In this document: positions 1 to 5,043 of the stretch, one piece after another | How the letters are laid out: the number at the start of each line of letters is the position of its first letter | How positions within the stretch are numbered: the stretch's first letter is position 1 | NCBI GenBank assembly: GCA_905234575.1 | Contig: CAJOIG010000084.1 | Span: 1 to 6,942, forward strand | DNA from: an uncultured Oscillospiraceae bacterium | Lineage (GTDB): Bacteria; Bacillota; Clostridia; Oscillospirales; Oscillospiraceae | Reading direction: 5' to 3' | Length of the DNA: 6,942 bases | Program-made: the position numbers and the translations under genes | The notes under the pieces: model-generated | What the model saw: the letters and a program-made list of their open reading frames with translations, nothing else | What the model was told of the DNA's origin: nothing | Database searches by the model: none

Positions 1-1657
1 AGAGGAACTTATGCCAGAACCGGGAGTACAGCAGGTGCAGGGTCGTGTGCTCCATGCCGCCGTTGTACCAGTCCACGGGTGTCCAGTATTTGAGGGCCTC
101 GGGGGAGGCGACAGCCGTATCGCATTTCGGGTCGGTATACCGCAGGAAGTACCAGCTCGAGCCGGCCCACTGGGGCATGGTGTCCGTCTCGCGCTCGGCG
201 TCGCCGCCGCACTGCGGGCACTTGCACTCCACCCAGGAGCGCATCTTGGACAGCGGGCTCTCGCCGGTGTCGGTGGGCTCGTAGCTCTCCACCTCGGGCA
301 GGAGCACGGGAAGCTCGGTCTCCGGCACGGGCACCCAGCCGCAGGAGGGGCACTTCACCATGGGGATGGGCTCGCCCCAGTACCGCTGGCGGGAGAATAC
401 CCAGTCGCGGAGCTTGTAGTTGACCTTGCGCTCGCCAATGCCCTTTTCCTCGAGCCAGGCGATCATCTTTTCCTTGGCCTCCTCCACGGGCAGGCCGTTC
501 AGGAAGCCGGAGTTCACGAGGATGCCGGTGCCGCAGTCGGTATAGGCCTCCTTCTCCACGTCGCCGCCGGCCACGACCTCGATGATGGGCAGGCCGAAGG
601 CGCGGGCGAAGTCCCAGTCGCGGTCGTCGTGCCCGGGCACCGCCATGATGGCGCCGGTGCCGTAGGTGGCGAGGACGTAGTCGGAGATGAAGATGGGGAT
701 CTCCTTCCCGTTCACGGGATTGATCGCGGCGACGCCGTCAAGGCGCACGCCGGTCTTTTCCTTCGCAAGCTCGGTGCGCTCGAACTCGGACTTATGGGCG
801 GCGGCGTCCTGGTAGGCCCGGACGTCGTCGGCGTTTTTGAGGAGCGGCATCCACTTCTCGAGCAGCGCGTGCTCGGGCGACATGACCATGTACGTCGCGC
901 CGAAGAGAGTATCGCAGCGGGTGGTGAAGATCCGCATGGTGTCTCCGGCGGTGGTGGCGAAATCCACCTCCGCGCCCTCGGACCGGCCGATCCAGTTGCG
1001 CTGCTGGATCTTGACGCGCTCGATGAAGTCCACGTCGTCCAGATCGTCTATGAGGCGCTGGGCGTAGGCCGTGATCTTCAGCATCCACTGGCTCTTTTCC
1101 TTCTGGACGACCTCGGAGCCGCAGCGCTCGCAGACGCCGCTGACGACCTCCTCGTTCGCGAGGACGCACTTGCAGGAGGTGCACCAGTTCACGGGCATGG
1201 TGGCCTTGTAGGCGAGGCCGTGCTTCCAGAGCTGGAGGAAGATCCACTGGGTCCACTTGTAGTAAGTGGGGTCGGTGGTGTCCACGACCCGGTCCCAGTC
1301 GAAGCCGAAGCCCAGCATCTTGAGCTGCGCCGTGAAGTTCGCGATGTTCCGGCGGGTGACCTCGGCGGGGTGCATATGGTTTTTGATGGCGTAGTTCTCC
1401 GTGGGCAGGCCGAAGGCGTCGTACCCGATGGGGAACAGGACGTTATAGCCCTGCATCCGGCGCTTGCGGGAGACGATGTCCATCGCCGTGTAGGGCCGGG
1501 GATGGCCCACATGGAGGCCCTGCCCGGAGGGATAGGGGAACTCGACGAGGCCGTAGAACTTCGGCTTCTCGCTGCCGGTCTCGGCGGCGTAGGGCTTATC
1601 CTGCTCCCAGCGCGCCTGCCATTTCTTTTCGATGCGTTCAAAATCGTAGGATGCCAT
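1..1657 (-). CDS. leuS: Leucyl-tRNA synthetase (LeuRS), C-terminal third beyond the left edge
   Basis: This class I aminoacyl-tRNA synthetase attaches leucine to tRNA-Leu in the cytoplasm and edits mischarged products. The frame is open from the start to the window edge, 552 codons, against a usual length of a little over 800. The HIGH motif reads HVGH at residues 49-52, after FPYPSG at 40-45. A first zinc-type Cys cluster lies at C159/C162 and C176/C179. The CP1 editing domain spans about 222-415, with TTRCDTLFG at 245-253 and AVPGHDDRD ending at D347. After it come LRDWVFSRQRYWGEPIP at about 416-432, a second Cys cluster (C436/C439 and C478/C480/C483), ETDTMPQWAGSSWYF near 490-504, and GGMEHTTLHLLYSRF near 533-547. 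KMSKS, the anticodon-binding domain and the C-terminal domain lie outside. The start follows the rsfS stop by three bases, with an AAGAGG ribosome site 8 bases upstream, so translation is probably coupled to rsfS. No stop or frameshift is seen. Confidence 0.97.
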   Translation of the reverse strand, partial: MASYDFERIEKKWQARWEQDKPYAAETGSEKPKFYGLVEFPYPSGQGLHVGHPRPYTAMDIVSRKRRMQGYNVLFPIGYDAFGLPTENYAIKNHMHPAEVTRRNIANFTAQLKMLGFGFDWDRVVDTTDPTYYKWTQWIFLQLWKHGLAYKATMPVNWCTSCKCVLANEEVVSGVCERCGSEVVQKEKSQWMLKITAYAQRLIDDLDDVDFIERVKIQQRNWIGRSEGAEVDFATTAGDTMRIFTTRCDTLFGATYMVMSPEHALLEKWMPLLKNADDVRAYQDAAAHKSEFERTELAKEKTGVRLDGVAAINPVNGKEIPIFISDYVLATYGTGAIMAVPGHDDRDWDFARAFGLPIIEVVAGGDVEKEAYTDCGTGILVNSGFLNGLPVEEAKEKMIAWLEEKGIGERKVNYKLRDWVFSRQRYWGEPIPMVKCPSCGWVPVPETELPVLLPEVESYEPTDTGESPLSKMRSWVECKCPQCGGDAERETDTMPQWAGSSWYFLRYTDPKCDTAVASPEALKYWTPVDWYNGGMEHTTLHLLYSRFWHKFL

Positions 1658-1660
1658 GCT

Positions 1661-2023
1661 TTACGCCTCTTCTTTGATGATGTCGGTGATGTCGATCTCC
1701 TGCGCGTCGTCCCAGAGGCGCTCGAGGTTATAGAACTCCCGGGTCTCCTTCTGGAAGATGTGGACGATGACGCTGCCGAAATCCAGCAGCAGCCAGTTGG
1801 CGCTGCGGGAGCCCTCCCGGCGGATGGGCGGCATCCCCGCCATGGACAGGCGCTTGTCCACCTCGTCGTACAGCGTGCGGACATGGGTGTTGGAGTTGGC
1901 GGTGCAGAGGACGAAGTAGTCCGCGAGCACAGTCAGCTCCTCGGTCTTGAGCAGGCGGATGTCGGCGCCCTGCTTTTCGTCCAGCGCCTTCACCGCGAGC
2001 TTGGCGGCTTCAAAAGGTTCCAT
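1661..2023 (-). CDS. rsfS: Ribosomal silencing factor RsfS (Iojap/DUF143 family)
   Basis: This 120-residue protein has the usual length and full pattern of the RsfS family. RsfS binds ribosomal protein uL14 on the large subunit and blocks joining of the subunits, lowering translation during starvation. Visible family features are ADYFVLCTANSNTHVRTL at about 34-51, then EGSRSANWLLLDFGSVIVHIF at about 70-90, and FYNLERLW at 97-104. The start at 2023 is chosen because GGGAG lies 7 bases upstream and MEPFEAAK matches the normal family N-terminus. The frame stays open for 21 more codons upstream, but that extension runs back into the end of nadD-yqeK and looks non-family. It lies 22 bases after nadD-yqeK and 3 bases before leuS, the neighbours seen in many Firmicutes. 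The region just upstream is a little richer in A+T than its surroundings. Confidence 0.96.
   Translation of the reverse strand: MEPFEAAKLAVKALDEKQGADIRLLKTEELTVLADYFVLCTANSNTHVRTLYDEVDKRLSMAGMPPIRREGSRSANWLLLDFGSVIVHIFQKETREFYNLERLWDDAQEIDITDIIKEEA
1666..1671 (-). promoter_or_regulatory. Ribosome binding site of leuS
   Basis: On the minus strand this reads AAGAGG, 8 bases before the leuS ATG. It lies inside the last codons of rsfS, which leaves no leader between the two genes and fits coupled translation. Confidence 0.65.
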
Positions 2024-2030
2024 AGATATT

Positions 2031-2035
2031 CTCCC
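2031..2035 (-). promoter_or_regulatory. Ribosome binding site that fixes the rsfS start
   Basis: GGGAG on the minus strand lies 7 bases before the ATG at 2023. It decides between this start and the longer open frame that continues upstream to 2086. Another ATG at 2037 overlaps this site but is out of frame. Confidence 0.7.
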
Positions 2036-2045
2036 ATCTAAGTGT

Positions 2046-3263
2046 TCACAGTTCGTCGTCGATGCCCGCGGCATGCACGGGCGCAAGGCCCCGCTCCCGC
2101 AGGAGGCTTCGGTAATACTCGTGGGCCCGGACGGTGTTCTCGTGGGGGGCGTTCCCCGCGTCGCGCACCTCGCACAGGCTCATGCGGGTGGCAAGCTCCA
2201 TCGCCCGGTCCAGGTCGTCATAGCAGGCGGCCCGCAGCTCCTGGAGGCCGTCGAAGCCCTCGCGGTTCGGCTCGATGTAGTCCGCGAGGTAGGTGATCCG
2301 CTCGAGGTCCGTCATCCCCGCCCGGCCCGTGGTGTGCCAGCGGATGGCGGCGGTCACGGCGTCCGAGAGGCCGAAGAGGTCCCGGGCGAAGGCCGCGCCG
2401 GTGCGGGCGTGGAGGAGCTTCTCGCTGCGGCGCTCGCAGTCATCCAGCAGAATAGCATATTTTTCGCACAGACGCAACTGGGCGTCCCGGTCGAGGGCCT
2501 TCGTGATGTCGTGGCAGATGGCAGCCTCCGCCGCGTCGCCGGGATCGGCGCCCCAGCGCTCCGCCAGGCGGACGGCCTCCGCCTCCACCCCGAGGACATG
2601 GGGCACGCGCTTCGGCTTGAGGTAGGCGTGCGCCTGCTTCCGCAGCCACGTCAGGTCCGGCTTCGCGCCGTAGAGCCGCTTTCGGATGATATAGGCGTAC
2701 ACCTCCGGGGGAATGAGCTCCGCGCCGCCGCGCTGCGGCAGGAGCGCGCGCAGCTCCGTGGAGGAGACCGCCACTGGCGCGCCCGAAAGGACGTACACCG
2801 TCGCGCCGAAGTCCCGCCGCAGCGCTTCCGCCCCGGCGGCGATTTGCCCCTCCCGCCCGGTCTCCCGGGAGAACACGGCGATGGACGCGAGGGAGCAGAT
2901 GACCTTTGGCTCGTGCCAGTCCGGCAGGGTGAGGAGCATATCCGTCCCCAGAAGGAAGACGAGCTCCGCGTCCGGGAATTCCTCCCGCAGCGCCCGCAGG
3001 GTGTCGGAGGTGTAGCTCTTGCCCTCCCGCCGGAGCTCCCGGTCGGACACCTCCGCGCCGGGCACGGACCGCGCCGCGAGACGGGTCATCTCCATGCGGT
3101 CCTCCGCCGGGGGCGTGCCCCGGGCCAGCGCCTTATGGGGCGGGACGGAGGCGGGGATCAGCACGATCCGGTCCGGGCGAAGCGCCTCCGCCGCGATCTG
3201 AACGGACCGCACATGCCCCGCGTGAGGCGGGCTGAAGGTCCCGCCGTATACGAGCACCCGCAT
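2046..3263 (-). CDS. nadD: Fused nicotinate-nucleotide adenylyltransferase (NadD) and YqeK-type HD hydrolase
   Basis: One 405-residue reading frame holds two enzymes that are often separate neighbours. Residues 1 to about 195 are NadD, which makes deamido-NAD from nicotinate mononucleotide and ATP: GGTFSPPHAGH at 7-17, SYTSDTL at 83-89, LLGTDML at 104-110, LPDWHEP at 113-119 and SSTELR at 167-172. After a short linker, residues about 204-395 form a YqeK domain with its metal-binding HD pattern intact: H222, H251-D252, H285, H310 and D328, within WHTTGR (309-314) and YLADYIEP (325-332). YqeK proteins are known to cleave Ap4A symmetrically; that activity here is inferred from family. The linker has no Met, stop or ribosome site, so this looks like a true fusion. 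The start gives the standard NadD N-terminus, although its ribosome site is weak (AAGGG, 10 bases upstream, overlapping the end of yhbY). The gene starts 6 bases after the yhbY stop, which suggests coupling. Confidence 0.95.
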   Translation of the reverse strand: MRVLVYGGTFSPPHAGHVRSVQIAAEALRPDRIVLIPASVPPHKALARGTPPAEDRMEMTRLAARSVPGAEVSDRELRREGKSYTSDTLRALREEFPDAELVFLLGTDMLLTLPDWHEPKVICSLASIAVFSRETGREGQIAAGAEALRRDFGATVYVLSGAPVAVSSTELRALLPQRGGAELIPPEVYAYIIRKRLYGAKPDLTWLRKQAHAYLKPKRVPHVLGVEAEAVRLAERWGADPGDAAEAAICHDITKALDRDAQLRLCEKYAILLDDCERRSEKLLHARTGAAFARDLFGLSDAVTAAIRWHTTGRAGMTDLERITYLADYIEPNREGFDGLQELRAACYDDLDRAMELATRMSLCEVRDAGNAPHENTVRAHEYYRSLLRERGLAPVHAAGIDDEL

Positions 3264-3269
3264 GGGCTT

Positions 3270-3566
3270 TTAACCCTTCGGCAGCGCTATTTTCGCCGCC
3301 TTCTCACTCTTTTTATACAGCACGAACACCCGGCCGATGACCTGCACGCCCTCCGCGCCGCACGCCTGACACAGCGCCTGCTGCGCCTCGGCGGCGGTGT
3401 AGAGGCAGGCCTCCTGCACCCGGCCCTTCACGAGCTCGCGGGCGGCCAGCGCGTCCCTTGCCTCCGCGATCACGGCGTCCGTGACGCCCGCCTTGCCCAC
3501 GTAGAGGATGCAGTCCTCCTTCTGGGCGAGGGAGCGCAGGTACGCCCGCTGCTTTCCTGTCAGCAT
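3270..3566 (-). CDS. yhbY: YhbY family RNA-binding protein (CRM domain)
   Basis: This small cytoplasmic protein of 98 residues consists of one CRM domain, a fold related to KH domains that binds RNA. E. coli YhbY is associated with assembly of the large ribosomal subunit, and the same role is inferred here. The sequence begins MLTGKQRAYLRSLA, carries the GxxG loop as GKAG at 24-27, then ELVKGRV at 44-50, and ends with the family hallmark QVIGRVFVLYKKS at about 75-87 and a basic tail. The frame extends upstream through the antisense-free part of rdgB, but the start at 3566 is clear. AAAGGAG lies 6 bases upstream and family members begin with this MLTGKQR pattern. The start codon overlaps the rdgB stop in the seven bases ATGCTGA, so its translation is probably coupled to rdgB. 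Confidence 0.95.
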   Translation of the reverse strand: MLTGKQRAYLRSLAQKEDCILYVGKAGVTDAVIAEARDALAARELVKGRVQEACLYTAAEAQQALCQACGAEGVQVIGRVFVLYKKSEKAAKIALPKG

Positions 3567-4156
3567 AAGCCGCTCCTTTCCAGCTCCGCCCGGAACGCGG
3601 CCAGCGCCCGCGCCCGGTGGGAGATCTTGTTTTTCACGTCCGTCCCCAGCACGCCGAAGGGCTCGTCGTGTCCCTCGGGGATGAAGACGGGGTCGTAGCC
3701 GAAGCCGCCGGTGCCCGCGGGTTCCTCCGCGATGCGGCCGGGGCACTCCCCCCGGGCCGTGACGGTCCTCCCGTCCGGCGTCACGAGGCAGATGCAGGAG
3801 ACGAATTTCGCGCTCCGGTCCTCCGCGCCCTCGAGCTTTTCGAGGAGGTAGCGGTACTTCTGCTCGTCCGTCCAGTCCTTGCCGCCGCCGAAGCGCGCCG
3901 AATGCACGCCGGGGGCGCCGCCGAGGGCGGTCACGCAGAGGCCGGAATCGTCCGCGATGGCGGGGAAATGCGTGTACGCCGCGATGGTGGACGCCTTCAA
4001 CCAGGCGTTTTCCTCAAAGGTCTCGCCGGTCTCGTTGACCTCGAAGTCCACGCCGGCCACGGCCTGGGGCACCAGGGAGAAGCCCAGCGGCTCCAGGATG
4101 GCCTTGAACTCCCGGTATTTCCCGGCGTTGTTGGAGGCGAGGATGAAGGTATTCAT
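3560..4156 (-). CDS. rdgB: dITP/XTP pyrophosphatase (RdgB/HAM1 family)
   Basis: This 198-residue enzyme is of normal family length. It hydrolyses non-canonical purine triphosphates (dITP, ITP, XTP) to the monophosphate and pyrophosphate, keeping deaminated bases out of DNA and RNA. Family motifs appear in order: SNNAGKYREF at 8-17 (nucleotide contact), ETGETFEENAWLKA at 42-55 (metal and phosphate binding), the catalytic ADDSGL at 68-73, GVHSARF at 83-89, FGYDPVFIP at 152-160 and NKISHRARAL at 176-185. All expected key residues are present. The start codon overlaps the ftsY stop as ATGA, and GGAGG stands 10 bases upstream inside ftsY. The 3' end overlaps yhbY by seven bases. In B. subtilis the homologue sits in a different locus, so its place between ftsY and yhbY is a rearrangement relative to that species. 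Confidence 0.97.
   Translation of the reverse strand: MNTFILASNNAGKYREFKAILEPLGFSLVPQAVAGVDFEVNETGETFEENAWLKASTIAAYTHFPAIADDSGLCVTALGGAPGVHSARFGGGKDWTDEQKYRYLLEKLEGAEDRSAKFVSCICLVTPDGRTVTARGECPGRIAEEPAGTGGFGYDPVFIPEGHDEPFGVLGTDVKNKISHRARALAAFRAELERSGLC
3573..3579 (-). promoter_or_regulatory. Strong ribosome binding site of yhbY
   Basis: AAAGGAG on the minus strand, 6 bases before the yhbY ATG, is the best-spaced site in the window. It lies within the final codons of rdgB and decides the yhbY start against a longer upstream open frame. Confidence 0.8.
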
Positions 4157-5025
4157 TGCAGCATCGCCTCCGCGAATTCCCGGGCGTCGAAGGGCGTCAA
4201 GTCGTCCACGCCCTCGCCCACGCCGACGAGCTTCACAGGCACCCCGAGGCGCTCCGCGATGGCGAACACCACGCCGCCCTTGGCGGTGCCGTCGAGCTTC
4301 GTCAGCACGATGCCGGTGATCCCGGCGGCCCTGGCGAACTGCTCGGCCTGGATGAGGCCGTTCTGCCCGGTGGTGGCGTCGAGCACGAGGAGGACCTCGC
4401 AGGCGGCGTCCGGCAGCTCCCGGGCGACGATCTTTGTGATCTTCGTCAGCTCGTTCATGAGGTTCTGCTTGTTGTGCAGGCGGCCGGCGGTATCCACGAT
4501 GACGATGTCCGTGCCCCGAGCCTTCGCCGCGGAGCAGGCGTCGAACACCACCGCGCCGGGATCGCCGCCCTCGCCGTGGCGCACGATGTCCGCGCCGGTC
4601 CGCTCCGCCCAGATGCCGAGCTGCTCCGACGCCGCCGCCCGGAAGGTGTCCGCCGCGGCGAGCAGGACCTTTTTGCCCTGCCAGTGGAAATATCCCGCCA
4701 GCTTTCCGATGGTGGTGGTCTTGCCGACGCCGTTCACGCCCACCATGACGATGACGGAGGGCTTTGTCGTGAGGTTCAGGCCGTCGGTGCCGGCCTCCTC
4801 CATCTTGGCGGTGAGGATGTCCGCGAGCTTCTCCCGGATGGCCTCCTCCCCCTTCACGCCCCGGGCGTTCCGCAGCTCCTCGGCGGCGTACTCCGCCACC
4901 TCCACCCCGGCGTCGGCCAGGATGAGCTTTTCCTCAAGCTCGTCGAGAAAGTCCTCGTCCACCTTGGACATCCCGGAAAACAGCCCCGCGAGGAAGCCGC
5001 GCTTCTTTTCGTTGAACAGTGCCAT
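4153..5025 (-). CDS. ftsY: Signal recognition particle receptor FtsY
   Basis: FtsY is the membrane-associated SRP-family GTPase that receives ribosome-nascent chain complexes from Ffh and passes them to the Sec translocon. The 290-residue protein is short, with no long acidic A domain. It starts with a basic, probably amphipathic segment (about 5-20) that could hold it at the membrane, then a helical N domain (about 22-88) and the GTPase G domain. G-domain motifs are GVNGVGKTTT at 96-105 (P-loop, K102), the SRP-specific AADTFRAAA at 124-132, DTAGRLHNK at 178-186, DATTGQN at 216-222, TKLDGTAKGG at 242-251 and GVGEGVDDL at 268-276. It begins 17 bases after the smc stop. Its AAAGGAG ribosome site overlaps that stop with a rather long 11-base, T-rich spacer. 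The smc-ftsY pairing is common in Firmicutes. Confidence 0.97.
   Translation of the reverse strand: MALFNEKKRGFLAGLFSGMSKVDEDFLDELEEKLILADAGVEVAEYAAEELRNARGVKGEEAIREKLADILTAKMEEAGTDGLNLTTKPSVIVMVGVNGVGKTTTIGKLAGYFHWQGKKVLLAAADTFRAAASEQLGIWAERTGADIVRHGEGGDPGAVVFDACSAAKARGTDIVIVDTAGRLHNKQNLMNELTKITKIVARELPDAACEVLLVLDATTGQNGLIQAEQFARAAGITGIVLTKLDGTAKGGVVFAIAERLGVPVKLVGVGEGVDDLTPFDAREFAEAMLQ
4167..4171 (-). promoter_or_regulatory. Ribosome binding site of rdgB
   Basis: GGAGG on the minus strand, 10 bases before the rdgB ATG, inside the 3' end of ftsY. With the ATGA stop-start overlap it supports re-initiation after ftsY. Confidence 0.65.
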
Positions 5026-5036
5026 ATCGGTAAAAA

Positions 5037-5043
5037 CTCCTTT
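5037..5043 (-). promoter_or_regulatory. Ribosome binding site of ftsY
   Basis: AAAGGAG on the minus strand overlaps the last base of the smc stop codon. The spacer to the ftsY ATG is 11 bases and T-rich, longer than the usual 5-9. No alternative in-frame start with better spacing is present. Confidence 0.7.

Noticed and set aside
792..1884. Minus-strand frames overlapping leuS in other registers (154 and 231 codons)
   Set aside because: The true leuS frame is continuous here and carries all expected LeuRS motifs; these are out-of-frame shadows.
11..2041. Long plus-strand open frame of 676 codons opposite leuS and rsfS
   Set aside because: It is codon-aligned antisense to two clearly recognisable genes and is explained by missing TTA, CTA and TCA codons. 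Its translation has no recognisable motif and is rich in Gly, Ala, Val, Leu and His as expected of an antisense shadow.
2024..2045. Possible promoter or terminator in the gap between nadD-yqeK and rsfS
   Set aside because: The gap is 22 bases, is largely taken up by the rsfS ribosome site, and shows no hairpin with a T-run or recognisable -35/-10 pair.
1947..3698. Plus-strand open frame of 583 codons opposite nadD-yqeK and yhbY
   Set aside because: Codon-aligned antisense shadow; low-complexity Arg/Ala/Gly/His-rich product with no motif.
4960..5025. FtsY as possibly truncated at its N-terminus
   Set aside because: The missing acidic A domain is normal for many Gram-positive FtsY proteins, and the start MALFNEKK with its basic segment looks complete.
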